Made by a program: the position numbers and the translations under genes. 64,000 bases of DNA. Origin: Porphyromonas endodontalis ATCC 35406. Lineage in GTDB: Bacteria > Bacteroidota > Bacteroidia > Bacteroidales > Porphyromonadaceae. The notes beneath the pieces were generated by a model. That model had not been told where the DNA came from. It worked only from the letters and a program-made list of their open reading frames with translations, and did not search any database. Location of the stretch: the NCBI RefSeq assembly GCF_000174815.1, contig NZ_ACNN01000007.1, positions 78,501-142,500 on the forward strand, given 5' to 3'. Numbering within the stretch: position 1 is the first letter of the stretch; every line of letters starts with the position of its first letter. Below are positions 28,621 through 38,547 of this stretch, in pieces.

Positions 28621-29667
28621 TTATAGGTTCTCTTTGAGCGTAGTGCGTACAAAGGGAACGAGGTCTCGTGAGGCAAAATCTCCAGCTAGATACGAAAAGT
28701 ATCCGGCGGCGGCTACCATGGCAGCGTTGTCTGTAGTGTAGGCAAACTTGGGGATAAAGATCTGCCATCCGTAGCGAGAGGCATAATCGGCAAAGGCATC
28801 TCTAAGCCCCGTATTGGCAGAAACGCCTCCGGCTACAGCCACCCGATTGATTTGATATTGCTTGGTTGCCTTTAGGAGCTTACCCATAAGAATGTCGATA
28901 ACCGTCTTTTGGAGGGAAGCGCAAAGGTCCGCTTTGTTCTCTTCTATAAAGTTAGGGTTCTCCTTTAGTTCGTCTCTAAGCGTGTAGAGGAATGAGGTTT
29001 TGAGCCCGCTAAAACTATAATCGAGTCCTTTGATTTGAGGCTTGCTAAATTGGAAACGGAGGGGATTCCCCTCATTGGCTAGCTTATTTACGATAGGGCC
29101 TCCCGGGTAACCTAGCCCCATTACTTTGGCGCATTTGTCGAAAGCTTCGCCTGCCGCATCGTCTATTGTTTGCCCCACAACCTCCATGTCGTAAGGGCTA
29201 TTTACTTTGATGATCTGCGAGTTCCCTCCCGAGACCAATAGACACAAAAAGGGAAATTCGGGGCTTTGGTGTTCCTCCCCGGGTTCGTAGATAAAGTGAG
29301 CCAGCACATGCGCTCTCAAGTGATTTACTGAGATGAGAGGCGTACCCAGTGCGAGGTGTAAGCCTTTGGTAAAGTTGACCCCAACCAACAGAGACCCTAG
29401 CAATCCGGGTCCTGCCGTAAAGGCAATGCCATCCAAATCGTGCACCGATACTCCTGCACGCTTGAGGGCTTCGCTTACTACAGGTACTATGTTTTGTTGA
29501 TGTGCTCGCGATGCCATCTCAGGTACTACTCCTCCGTAGGCACTGTGCACTGCTTGACTTGCAATTACGTTGCTGAGTAGCTCGCACCCACGCACTACGG
29601 CGGCACTGGTATCATCGCAGGAGCTCTCAATCCCTAGTAGAAGTGGATACTTCTTTTCTTGTGTCAT
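28621..29667 (-). CDS. tsaD: tRNA N6-threonylcarbamoyladenosine synthase subunit TsaD
   Basis: 348 residues from 29667 (an in-frame ATG lies at 29682). Transfers the threonylcarbamoyl group to A37 of ANN-decoding tRNAs, working with TsaB and TsaE. Seen: LGIESSCDDTSAAVV, the metal-binding histidines in VNHLRAHVLAH, LLVSGGNSQI, GEAFDKCAKVMGLGYPGGP and AGGVSANTGLRD. Full length and intact. It is the first gene of a four-gene operon with cinA-like, PDZ and cvfB-like genes. Confidence 0.95.
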   Translation of the reverse strand: MTQEKKYPLLLGIESSCDDTSAAVVRGCELLSNVIASQAVHSAYGGVVPEMASRAHQQNIVPVVSEALKRAGVSVHDLDGIAFTAGPGLLGSLLVGVNFTKGLHLALGTPLISVNHLRAHVLAHFIYEPGEEHQSPEFPFLCLLVSGGNSQIIKVNSPYDMEVVGQTIDDAAGEAFDKCAKVMGLGYPGGPIVNKLANEGNPLRFQFSKPQIKGLDYSFSGLKTSFLYTLRDELKENPNFIEENKADLCASLQKTVIDILMGKLLKATKQYQINRVAVAGGVSANTGLRDAFADYASRYGWQIFIPKFAYTTDNAAMVAAAGYFSYLAGDFASRDLVPFVRTTLKENL

Positions 29668-29692
29668 TTGCTGTTGCACCATTCTGTTTGGC

Positions 29693-29701
29693 GCAAAGGT
29701 A
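29693..29701 (-). promoter_or_regulatory. -7 box of the tsaD operon
   Basis: The minus strand reads TACCTTTGC, about 25 nt upstream of the chosen ATG. Confidence 0.6.
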
Positions 29702-29745
29702 GGGATAAAATGGAGATTAGATATAGATAAAGAGTGGATTGTAAA

Positions 29746-29814
29746 AGATAAAACGCCGAAGAGGAAAGGAACAACTTTCGTATTGTATTGCCCTCTCTCT
29801 TCGGCGTCTTATCT
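29746..29814 (-). terminator. Long hairpin downstream of the frameshifted LRR gene
   Basis: The arms AGATAA-aCGCCGAAGAG and CTCTTCGGCG-tcTTATCT pair across 29746-29814. It lies between the LRR gene end (29833) and the tsaD promoter. Confidence 0.65.
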
Positions 29815-29832
29815 TATTATGGAGTGTCAGTA

Positions 29833-31763
29833 TTAACGTCTGATGTCTACTAAAATACTTGATGAACCGATCCGTACAAGGTAGTGACCTGTGGGGAGGG
29901 TAGCAACGTGGAGGGTAACCTCTCCCTCAGCGTTGGTGGTCACCTGTTGGAGGAGCAGACCATCCATATTGTAGAGAGCTACTTCGCTATTGGGGTTAGC
30001 ATTGCTGATTTGTACCTTATGACTGGCAGGGTTGGGATAGACCAAGATGCTTGGGGAGTCTATAGCCGAGAGGGCAGTCGTTGCGATAAATTCCGCAGAG
30101 ATTTCAACAGAAGCCTCCACCACGAATGTACCGGTGTAAACCTGTCCTTCACGAGTCAGTGCTAGTTCTTTATCCCCCAAAAGTACTTTGCCATTTTTCA
30201 GCTCATAGCCTTGGTTGGCAGTCGCTACGACAGAGAGTTGGGTTCCCTTCTCTACCGAAGCACCGGATGCTAGGGTGTTCGCTCCCTGCTTTACGATGAG
30301 GTTGCCATTGGTCGCCGGCTTGTAGGTAATGGTTACTTTCTCAATCTTTCGCTTGAAGGTGGCGGAGATGGTCGTCGCCTTTTCAGCGGTAAAGTTTGCC
30401 TTGTAGGTGCGGAGAGCTGGGTCGAATGTGGGGTTCTCCACCTTCTTGTTGTTGATCATCAACGCTTCGAGTTCGTAGCCTTGGTTGGCAGTTGCTACGA
30501 CAGTGAGTTGAGTTCCCTTCTCTACCGAAGTGCCGGATGCTAGGGTGTTCGCCCTTGCTTTACGATGAGGTTGCCGTTGGTCGCCGGCTTGTAGGTAATG
30601 GTTACTTTCTCAATCTTTCGCTTGAAGGTAGCGGAGATGGTTGTCGCCTTTTCAGCGGTAAAGTTTGCCTTGTAGGTGCGAAGTGTTGGGTCGAATGTGG
30701 GGTTTACCTTTTTATTGTTGATCATCAACGCCTCGAGTTCGTAGCCTTGGTTGGCAGTTGCTACGACAGTAAGTTGGGTTCCTATCTCAACAGAAGATTG
30801 AGATGCTATTGTACTGGCTCCATTCTTTACCGTAAGAACTCCATTTGAGGGTTGAGCGTAGGTGAGGAAAAACGTAGCAGGGGTGTATTCTTTCCAAGTA
30901 TTCGCGCTTTTGTTGTACGTGTAGGGAACCCAGCCGAGCTTTTTGATTGCAGCGGTTTGTGCCGATGTGCAGGTGTTGTGCTCACTATCTTTGCTGTTAT
31001 CATAGATGGCGAGGACTCCGGGGTTCTCAGGGTTGTTGAGTTTGGGAAGAGAGGCGATGAGAGCATCCATAGATGCCCCTTGAATCTGATTTTGTGTGCA
31101 GCGAACTTCTATAAGTTCTGTAGCTTGCTTGGATACAATTAAGGAGGAAAGTTGATTATTGTCACAATGCACTTCCTGCAATCTGTTATGCTTTGAGAGG
31201 TCCAGAGATGTGAGCTTATTGTTGGAGCATCTCAGCTCAAATAAACCTGTGTTCTTCGAGAGATCCAAAGAGGCGATCCTATTATCCGAGCATTTGAGGA
31301 TGCTTAGAACAGTATTCTTTGATATGCTCAATGAGGAGAGATTGTTATTGGAGCAATTAAGCGTTCCAATATTTGTATTCTTCGATACATCTAGAGATGT
31401 GAGACTGTTTTGGGAGCAGTCTAGCACTTTTAGCTGCGAGTTCTTAGAAATGTCTAGAGAGGTTATATTTTCGCCACTGCATTCAAAGAAGAGTACTGGC
31501 CCACTTATTGAGATTTTTCCATCTTCGGAGTCAAGAATATAAATCTGCTTATTTGTTTCTGGGTCTATCCCGTTGGCTTTAACACCCTCTATTGTGAAGG
31601 AGGCTTTAGGATAGATGTTAAAGAGGAGTTTTTCTCCCTTTGTCTTGGAGGTCTTTAGTGTAATGACAGGATTTTGTGCGTTAAGTTGTGGTAGGGCGAT
31701 GGTTACGAGTGCGAGGGACAAGGCCCAAGCCACTAAACTTTGTAATCGAAGTCCTAATTTCAT
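29833..31763 (-). pseudogene. Leucine-rich T9SS surface protein interrupted by a frameshift
   Basis: Two frames together make one protein. The first (start 31763, frame closes at 30540) has a signal peptide, about nine short leucine-rich repeats of the type LDLSKNTGLFELRCSNNKLTS, and two repeat modules with SSVEIGTQLTVVATANQGYE. The second (30462-29833) continues the same module (TYKPATNGNLIVKQGAN) and ends in a T9SS-type sorting domain with VYPNPASHKVQISN. The break is a one-base deletion near 30551-30556: the intact repeat copy reads TTCGCTCCCTGC (30291-30302), the broken one TTCGCCCTTGC. The gene may be inactive, or the indel may be a variable or sequencing error. Confidence 0.8.
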
Positions 31764-31870
31764 ATCGTTTTATATTTATGGGTGAATATCCTAGTGGAAC
31801 CTCCCTATGTATGGGAGGAGTTAAAACAAACAAGAACAGTGAGCAATGAGCCTTTTCTGTCCTCTTTTCC

Positions 31871-31879
31871 ACAAAGGTA
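31871..31879 (-). promoter_or_regulatory. -7 box of the frameshifted LRR gene
   Basis: The minus strand reads TACCTTTGT. The ~100-nt leader holds a CCTCCC/GGGAGG hairpin near 31800-31819. Confidence 0.5.
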
Positions 31880-31930
31880 CTACTTTTTTCTATATATCCT
31901 TGCAGCGAGATGGAATTCGCCGCTCAAGAA

Positions 31931-32875
31931 TTAGCTTTTTGTCTCGTCTGTTTTTTGAGTATTCTTGTCCGCCTTTTGCTTCATATGACGCTTATCGCTG
32001 AAGTAGAGGATAGCAATAAATACGAAAAAGGAGACAAGAATGAGAGTCATCTCAAGGGCATACTCCAAGGGGTGTACCCAGATCTCTTTGAAAAGATTCC
32101 ACCTTCCTAAGATCTCTACCGTATTCCATAGGATAATCACCGTGGGTATAGCGTAGCGGATGGCGGCTCCAATGTTTTTGATACGGATGAGACGAGAGAA
32201 GAGATACATAGCCCAAACAAGAGAGCCAAAGGCTATGATGTAGGCAATGGGGTGCCTATCTCCAATAAAGGCTTCGTCGTAGACAAAGAGAAGGAGTAGG
32301 TAGCAAGTCCAGATGACAGCATTAAACTCCATAAAGGTGGTAACGGCCACGTTGTGTACCGGAGCACGGAATGTTCTCACTTTTTCTTTGGGGAGGAAGT
32401 GACGCTGTATCCAATTGAATAGGTTGCAACCCGTGCGGGAGTTAAGGGTATAGCCGAGCATCATCATAGCCCAAAAGCTAATGCTCGAGGGCATAATTAG
32501 GTACTCAGGTTTGGTTATAACCTCTTTGGTTACAGGGTCTAGTAGGGGTTCTATACCGTAGCGTCTAGCATAGTAGACGAAGGCAAATTCCACCCAACCG
32601 GTCCAGAAAAGCACCCCTCCGAGGAATCCTAATATGGTCTGCTGTGTAGCGTTTCGTGCTATAAATCCCCAGAGAAGAAGTGCTACTCCGATGAATCCCA
32701 TGACTAGTGCAGCGTGAAATACATAGGCATCACCGGCAAATTTTTCGCTCAAAATCATGAGAGCATGCCCTAGGGGCATACTGAAAAGTACGATAAGAAA
32801 GGCCCAAACGCCCTTCATACTAAAACGAGAGAGGCTCTCGCTAGAGGGGGAGCTAGGAGAATTTGTTGTTGTCAT
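31931..32875 (-). CDS. Conserved integral membrane protein, unknown function
   Basis: 314 residues with about eight hydrophobic segments (for example VWAFLIVLFSMPLGHALMIL, AALVMGFIGVALLLWGFIA, AVIWTCYLLLLFVYD, LILVSFFVFIAILYF). A Ser-rich N-terminus and a Lys-rich C-terminus (KRHMKQKADKNTQK) probably face the cytoplasm. No transporter or enzyme motif is recognised; the type of protein is familiar as conserved hypothetical in Bacteroidales. Its own -7 box (TATCTTTGC) lies at 32904-32912. Confidence 0.75.
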   Translation of the reverse strand: MTTTNSPSSPSSESLSRFSMKGVWAFLIVLFSMPLGHALMILSEKFAGDAYVFHAALVMGFIGVALLLWGFIARNATQQTILGFLGGVLFWTGWVEFAFVYYARRYGIEPLLDPVTKEVITKPEYLIMPSSISFWAMMMLGYTLNSRTGCNLFNWIQRHFLPKEKVRTFRAPVHNVAVTTFMEFNAVIWTCYLLLLFVYDEAFIGDRHPIAYIIAFGSLVWAMYLFSRLIRIKNIGAAIRYAIPTVIILWNTVEILGRWNLFKEIWVHPLEYALEMTLILVSFFVFIAILYFSDKRHMKQKADKNTQKTDETKS

Positions 32876-32903
32876 TTAGGTGCTATCTATTTATTTTCTT
32901 GAG

Positions 32904-32912
32904 GCAAAGATA
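32904..32912 (-). promoter_or_regulatory. -7 box of the membrane protein gene
   Basis: The minus strand reads TATCTTTGC, about 30 nt upstream of the ATG at 32875. Confidence 0.55.
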
Positions 32913-33000
32913 GTACAATATAGTTGTATTTTGCTGGGGAAAAATCGGAAATGAAACTAAAATGCGGCAGAAATAGAGTCTTAGCCTCGCTTCTAGGAGT

Positions 33001-33384
33001 TTATAAATTGCGGATAATGGTCCAGGCTATGGTGATGAGAATGAGGACCCCGATAAAGAGAGGTCTATTGCAGCGGAGGTAGATACGCTCTGCCCAAGCG
33101 TGGCGATGGCGTAGACGCTCAATCGCAAGAAGGAAAAAGACTAGGGGCATCCCAAGGAAAAGAATCGGGTTGTAGTGCCAGGCTTGTAGCAGGCGACCAT
33201 GTAATAATGCATGGGTAGCTCTAAGGCTCCCGCAACCGGCGCATTGGTAGCCCGTGAGTAGACGTGAGGGACAACGTGGGTAAATGGGCGTTGTCTCAGG
33301 GTTGAAAAAGAAAAGGAGTAGGAGGGCAACCACAATTGCCACCCCTACACCTATGCTTAGAATACGAGTGAAGGAGTATTTCAT
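33001..33384 (-). CDS. DUF2752 family membrane protein
   Basis: 127 residues, three hydrophobic segments. The diagnostic element CPSRLLTGYQCAGCGSLRAT, followed by HALLHGRLLQAWHYNP, identifies DUF2752 proteins, whose CxxCG motif and polar residues may bind a ligand; function unknown. It begins 30 bp after the YitT gene and is the last gene of the leuS-yitT-DUF2752 unit. Confidence 0.85.
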   Translation of the reverse strand: MKYSFTRILSIGVGVAIVVALLLLFFFNPETTPIYPRCPSRLLTGYQCAGCGSLRATHALLHGRLLQAWHYNPILFLGMPLVFFLLAIERLRHRHAWAERIYLRCNRPLFIGVLILITIAWTIIRNL

Positions 33385-33414
33385 CCTACCTCCTGTTTTG
33401 GGATCTCTGTTGGG

Positions 33415-34413
33415 CTATTTTTGTTTACGGATAGCGTCGAAGCCCTCGCCATACACACCATGTACAATGCCTTCGGACACGAAAGCGTTGGGGTCAATCT
33501 CGCGCACAATCTGCATAAGAGGGGTGCGCATATTCTTACGCATAACTACCATCAATACTTTGGTGGGTTGCTGACTGTACCCTCCGGTAGCCTCTAAGAT
33601 GGTGCAACCTCGGTGCAATCGATGGACAATAGCGTCGTTGATCTCGGAATACTTGAGGCTGCTGATAAAGAATTGTACGCTCTGTTTGTTGCTGTTGAGG
33701 TAGAAGTCCATAGCTTGGGCTACCACCACGATTTCTACAAATGAGAAGGCAAGTTTACCAAAAGCTACCGTCCAGTCGTATTGGGGTCCCATGTAGTGGC
33801 TTACGACACAGCCCGTACCTACGATCACGCTATCGACCATAATCATGGCACGACCAAGCGATACATTTTTGTACTTATTGATGATGGCAACAATTACGTC
33901 CGTACCTCCGGTAGATCCATTAACAGAGAACACGAATCCCAATCCCAAACCGCAGAATACCGATCCTAAGAGCAGTGCTACAAAGGGTTCGTCATTTGCG
34001 AGCAAAGGCCCTACGTTGGGTACGAGATTGCGGATAAATGGGGAGATGTTGTTGAGTACCTCTGCTTGCTCCACGGGGTCTGTGAAGAGGGCTTGACCAA
34101 AGGGGAGTACAAGCAAAATCATCCCTACCCCGATAAGAGTATTAAGTGTGAAGCGCCACCCTAAGAAGAGGATTGCGAGCACCAAGAGGAATACATTGAT
34201 GATGTAGTAGGGGACAGTTGCGGGGATGTTGGTGGCGAGCTGGATGATGGTAGTGATACCTGCCAAACCACCGGAGGTAATGTTCTGAGAAAGAATGAAG
34301 GCTGTCCATCCAAAAGCATAGCTCACTACGCCGATAAACATGATCAGAAGATCGTGCGCAATGCGCAATTTTGCCCCTCGTTGCTTGGGGAGCTGCAACT
34401 TAGATTCGGTCAT
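33415..34413 (-). CDS. YitT-family membrane protein (DUF161/DUF2179)
   Basis: 332 residues from 34413 (MTESKLQLP); a longer frame overlaps leuS and is rejected. Five or more membrane spans (LLIMFIGVVSYAFGWTAFIL, VFLLVLAILFLGW, LLGSVFCGLGLGFVFSVNGS) carry the family's SGGLAGI and NGSTGGTDV elements. A C-terminal soluble DUF2179 domain follows (GGYSQQPTKVLMVVMRKN...REIDPNAFVS). The biochemical role of YitT proteins is not established. It follows leuS by 35 bp. Confidence 0.87.
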   Translation of the reverse strand: MTESKLQLPKQRGAKLRIAHDLLIMFIGVVSYAFGWTAFILSQNITSGGLAGITTIIQLATNIPATVPYYIINVFLLVLAILFLGWRFTLNTLIGVGMILLVLPFGQALFTDPVEQAEVLNNISPFIRNLVPNVGPLLANDEPFVALLLGSVFCGLGLGFVFSVNGSTGGTDVIVAIINKYKNVSLGRAMIMVDSVIVGTGCVVSHYMGPQYDWTVAFGKLAFSFVEIVVVAQAMDFYLNSNKQSVQFFISSLKYSEINDAIVHRLHRGCTILEATGGYSQQPTKVLMVVMRKNMRTPLMQIVREIDPNAFVSEGIVHGVYGEGFDAIRKQK

Positions 34414-34448
34414 CTTGAGAGATATTTTCTTGTTTTTAATTTCGTTCT

Positions 34449-37229
34449 TTAGAGTACTATATTTACGATGCGTCCAGGTACCACAATCACCTTTTTGGGT
34501 TGTTTCCCTTCGAGCCATTTGGCGGCTTCCGGGGCACTGAGGGCGGCACTCTCTACCTCTTGGGGTGTTGCAGAGGCTGCTATCTCGAGGGTGAAACGAA
34601 CTTTGCCGTTAAAGCTTACCGGGTACTTTGTGACGCTCTCTACCAAATATTTTTCTTCAAATTGAGGCCACTCTGCATCTACGATAGAGCCTGAGTTCCC
34701 GAGTGCTCGGTAGAGATACTCGGTGATGTGCGGTGCAAAGGGACTAAGCACAACGAGTAGAGGCTCGAGGATGGCGCGTGAGGAGGTCTTGAGGTGCTGT
34801 AGGTCTCCTACACAAATCATAAAGGCAGAGACAGAGGTATTGAACGAGAATTGTTCGATGTCTTGCCCAACCTTGCGGATAAGTTTGTGTAGAGATTTGA
34901 GTTCTTCGGGGGTAGGAGCCGTGTCCGTTACGGCCAAGTCTTCTCCCTTATAGAACAGTCCGAAGAGTTTTTTGAGGAAGCGGTGCACCCCATCAATCCC
35001 CTTGGTATCCCAAGGTTTGCTCTGCTCAAGTGGCCCTAGGAACATTTCGTAGAGACGGAGGGTATCTGCCCCGTAGGATGCGATGATGTCGTCGGGGTTA
35101 ACCACGTTGTACATCGACTTACTCATCTTCTCTACGGCCCAGCCACATTGGTAGCTACCATCTTCTTCGGTGATGAACTCGGCGGTGTTGTATTCGGGGC
35201 GCCATGCACGGAAGGCTTCTAGGTCTAGTTTGTCGTTGTGTACGATGTTTACATCCACATGTATTTCTGTGGTGTCGTACTCATCTTTCTTGCCTAGAGA
35301 GACAAACGTGTTGCTGTTTTTGATGCGATACACGAAGTTGGAACGCCCTTGTATCATCCCCTGATTCACCAGTTTGCGGAAAGGTTCGTCTTCGCACACA
35401 ACGCCTAGGTCGAAGAGGAATTTATTCCAGAATCGGCTGTAGATCAAATGCCCTGTGGCGTGCTCGGTACCGCCTATATAGAGATCAACGTGACGCCAAT
35501 AGCGATTGGCTTCTTCGCCCACGAGGGCATGATCGTTGTGGGGATCCATATAGCGGAGGTAGTAGGCACTACTCCCTGCGAAGCCCGGCATTGTGCTGAG
35601 TTCGTAGGGGTATCCCTCGGGTGTATGCCAGTTGGCTGCACGTCCTAGAGGGGGCTCGCCTGTCTCGGTGGGGAGGAAGGCATCTACCTCGGGGAGCTTG
35701 AGGGGGAGCTGATCGTCGGCAACAAGGGTTGGGATTCCCTCCTTATAATAGATGGGGAAAGGCTCTCCCCAGTAGCGTTGGCGGCTAAAGATAGCATCGC
35801 GTAAGCGGTAGTTTACTTTGACTTTGCCCAGCCCCTCTTTTTCGATGTGGCTGTTCATGGTCTTGATGGCATCGGCGACGGACAAGCCGTTTAGTATGCC
35901 GCTATTGATAAGAGTTCCCTCTTTGCTAGCCTTGGCATCTTCCCACGAGTCTGTCTCAGAAGGCTCTTCTCCATTGGGGAGCACCACCTGAGTAATGGGG
36001 AGCCCGAAGTGACGAGCGAAAGCGAAGTCGCGCGTATCGTGGGCAGGTACCGCCATAATAGCCCCCGTACCATAGCCGGCGAGTACATAGTCGCTGATCC
36101 AAATGGGGATAACTGCACCCGTGAGAGGATTGCGAGCATAAGCTCCGGAGAATACCCCCGTTACACGCCGATCGGCAATGCGTTCACGCTCTGTTTTGCG
36201 TTTGGTGGCAGCGAGATATTCTTCTACGGCGGCTTTTTGTTCGGGGGTGGTAATCTCCCTTACCAAATCGCTTTCGGGCGCAAGTACCATAAACGAAACT
36301 CCGTAGATGGTATCAGGGCGAGTGGTGAAAACCGTAAAGCGAGTATGGGTGCCCTCTACCTCGAAGTCTACCTCGGCACCTTCTGACCGCCCAATCCAAT
36401 TCCGTTGCATCTCTTTGAGGGCATCGGTCCATTCTAGGGTCTCCAGAGAAGTGAGAAGTCGCTCGGCATAGGCAGAGACACGTAGGCACCATTGCTTCAT
36501 CTTGCGTTGCTCTACGGGGTGCCCTCCTCGGATGCTCACCCCTTCGCTTACCTCGTCGTTGGCAAGCACGGTGCCCAGCTCTGCACACCAGTTCACTACA
36601 GACTCGCCTAGGTAGGCAAGGCGGTAGTTCATGAGCACATCGCTTTTCTCTTGGGGGGTATAGGCGAGCCACTCTTCGCGAGAGAAGCTGCAAGGCGTAT
36701 GGGTATAGGCATGAATCCCTTCGGATCCGTGTTCCTCGAAGTGGGCAACGAGCGACTCAATAGGGCGAGCCGAGTTGCTCTTCGTATCGTAATAACTCTC
36801 AAAAAGGCGTGCAAAGACCCATTGCGTCCATTTGTAGTAGGCCGGGTCGCTTGTGCGTACCTCGCGGCTCCAATCGTAACTGAAGCCGATCTTCTCGAGT
36901 TGCTCTCGGTAGCGTTTGATATTTATCTCGGTGGTAACTTCGGGATGTTGCCCTGTTTGGATGGCATACTGCTCAGCAGGCAACCCAAAGGCATCATAAC
37001 CCATAGGGTGTAGCACCGAAAAGCCTTTCGATCTCTTATATCGGGAGAATATGTCTGACGCAATATAGCCCAATGGATGCCCCACATGCAGCCCAGCCCC
37101 CGAGGGATAGGGAAACATGTCAAGAACGTAGAAGGGAGGGCGATTGGGGTTTTCGGTTACCTTATAAACATCATGCTCACGCCAAAAGGCTTGCACCTGA
37201 GCCTCTATTTCCGAGAAATTATACTCCAT
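34449..37229 (-). CDS. leuS: Leucyl-tRNA synthetase
   Basis: 926 residues, full length. The class I signatures are HVGH (residues 48-51, in [16 protein letters not shown]) and KMSKS (701-705). A CP1 editing domain sits between them ([26 protein letters not shown]), as does the zinc-free loop usual in this group. The C-terminal anticodon-binding helical domain and a short C-terminal extension ([14 protein letters not shown]) are present. It is the first gene of an operon with yitT and DUF2752 genes. Confidence 0.97.
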   Translation of the reverse strand: MEYNFSEIEAQVQAFWREHDVYKVTENPNRPPFYVLDMFPYPSGAGLHVGHPLGYIASDIFSRYKRSKGFSVLHPMGYDAFGLPAEQYAIQTGQHPEVTTEINIKRYREQLEKIGFSYDWSREVRTSDPAYYKWTQWVFARLFESYYDTKSNSARPIESLVAHFEEHGSEGIHAYTHTPCSFSREEWLAYTPQEKSDVLMNYRLAYLGESVVNWCAELGTVLANDEVSEGVSIRGGHPVEQRKMKQWCLRVSAYAERLLTSLETLEWTDALKEMQRNWIGRSEGAEVDFEVEGTHTRFTVFTTRPDTIYGVSFMVLAPESDLVREITTPEQKAAVEEYLAATKRKTERERIADRRVTGVFSGAYARNPLTGAVIPIWISDYVLAGYGTGAIMAVPAHDTRDFAFARHFGLPITQVVLPNGEEPSETDSWEDAKASKEGTLINSGILNGLSVADAIKTMNSHIEKEGLGKVKVNYRLRDAIFSRQRYWGEPFPIYYKEGIPTLVADDQLPLKLPEVDAFLPTETGEPPLGRAANWHTPEGYPYELSTMPGFAGSSAYYLRYMDPHNDHALVGEEANRYWRHVDLYIGGTEHATGHLIYSRFWNKFLFDLGVVCEDEPFRKLVNQGMIQGRSNFVYRIKNSNTFVSLGKKDEYDTTEIHVDVNIVHNDKLDLEAFRAWRPEYNTAEFITEEDGSYQCGWAVEKMSKSMYNVVNPDDIIASYGADTLRLYEMFLGPLEQSKPWDTKGIDGVHRFLKKLFGLFYKGEDLAVTDTAPTPEELKSLHKLIRKVGQDIEQFSFNTSVSAFMICVGDLQHLKTSSRAILEPLLVVLSPFAPHITEYLYRALGNSGSIVDAEWPQFEEKYLVESVTKYPVSFNGKVRFTLEIAASATPQEVESAALSAPEAAKWLEGKQPKKVIVVPGRIVNIVL

Positions 37230-37247
37230 AGCTATCTCAATTTGACC

Positions 37248-37256
37248 GCAAAATTA
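37248..37256 (-). promoter_or_regulatory. -7 box of leuS
   Basis: The minus strand reads TAATTTTGC, about 20 nt upstream of the ATG. Confidence 0.55.
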
Positions 37257-37398
37257 CTATAAACAAATGGATTCTCTGCAATGGAGGTGTGGCTACTCTC
37301 TCGGCGAATCATAGCCTTTGGGGCTTGCCAATTTCTCTCCCGTATTGAGATGGCAATGGCTAGGTTCTCTGCTTGCTTTGGGGAGGGCAGGGCAGTCT

Positions 37399-38547
37399 CT
37401 AGAGGGAGAGTTTGTAGTAGGCTCTGCCTACGCGCAGTAGGTATATCCCGGGAGAGAGGGTGTAACTACCGCTAGAGGTCCATTGCGTAATTAGGTTGCC
37501 CTCGTGATCGTAGAGCCGAGCCGTTGTAGCCCCTTGAGGCAGGGAGAGCATCAGGGTATTGCCCACAAGTCGGTAGGGTCGCTCCTCATTCTCCAGTATC
37601 TGTGCTTGCTCTTCCAATGCATTGATAGACTCTATTTGGCGCACTATCTTCTGCCAAAAGGGGGATTGAGCGTAGAGTGCGATGGACTCTTCGGGGACAT
37701 AGAGATAGAGAGGGTCTCCGCGGTAAGAGGAGGTTGAGCCCATGATTTCGGGCGGGAATGCACTGCGGATAATGAGGGTGTCGAGGGGGGAGTCGAGCCA
37801 AGGAATCCCTTCCATTTGGGAGAGCGTAGTCGGGAGATCGAGGGTGGTGAGGGAGCCACACGCCCGAAAGGCCTCTTGCCCGATACTCGTAACCCCTTCG
37901 GGTATCTCTAGATGGGCTACATAGGGGCTCATGGCAAAGGCGAATCGCCCGATGCGGACTATCTCTTCGGGCAGGAGGGGGCGAGCATAGAGGCTCCCCG
38001 TGGGGTAGAGTAGCAGCGTGCGGTTTGTGAGATCCACAAGGCACCCTTGTTGTACGGCAAGGTAGGGCGACCCTTCCTCTACCTCTATGGTTTCTAGATA
38101 ACGCCCCATGATGGCGCCCTCTTCGTAGTACTGGAGTGTGGCCGGTAGGCGAATCTCCGAGAAAGCCCCATCCACAAAAGCCCATTGCTCCATACTTCTA
38201 AGCCCTTTGTTGAGGAGTACATGGCGTAGGTAGGGGCAGTAGAAAGCTCGGGAAGAAATGTGCTGGAGGGGGAAAGGGAGAATCAGTTCTTGCAGAAAGG
38301 GTTGACCTGCGACTTGCCCCAAAGAATCGACGTAGTACGTAGCTTGGGGAGCAATGGTATCAATCCATTTTAGTACGGGATCTATCGCCATATTGAGGTA
38401 GGCTTCTTGTCCTTTCCAATGCAGCAGGGTACGTCCGTCGGGGCTTAGAGAGTATTCCTCAGGAGGTATGGAGGGGAGGTCTTGTGCCCTAAGGGGGAGG
38501 AGGAATGCGAGTAGGGCGAGGGCGAAAGTAAGAGGGTGTCGTTTCAT
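37399..38547 (-). CDS. BspA-type LRR_5 surface protein with T9SS-like C-terminus
   Basis: 382 residues from 38547 (MKRHPLTFALALLAFLLPLR); longer starts lie inside the upstream kinase gene. After the signal peptide come irregular leucine-rich repeats of the BspA LRR_5 kind (HISSRAFYCPYLRHVLLNKG, EEIVRIGRFAFAMSPYVAHLEIPEGVTSIGQEAFRACG split over residues ~170-260). The C-terminus ATTARLYDHEGNLITQW...SPGIYLLRVGRAYYKLSL is a sorting-domain-like end. Its ATG overlaps the kinase stop (ATGA), so the pair is translationally coupled, which is unusual for an intracellular kinase and an exported protein. Confidence 0.82.
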   Translation of the reverse strand: MKRHPLTFALALLAFLLPLRAQDLPSIPPEEYSLSPDGRTLLHWKGQEAYLNMAIDPVLKWIDTIAPQATYYVDSLGQVAGQPFLQELILPFPLQHISSRAFYCPYLRHVLLNKGLRSMEQWAFVDGAFSEIRLPATLQYYEEGAIMGRYLETIEVEEGSPYLAVQQGCLVDLTNRTLLLYPTGSLYARPLLPEEIVRIGRFAFAMSPYVAHLEIPEGVTSIGQEAFRACGSLTTLDLPTTLSQMEGIPWLDSPLDTLIIRSAFPPEIMGSTSSYRGDPLYLYVPEESIALYAQSPFWQKIVRQIESINALEEQAQILENEERPYRLVGNTLMLSLPQGATTARLYDHEGNLITQWTSSGSYTLSPGIYLLRVGRAYYKLSL

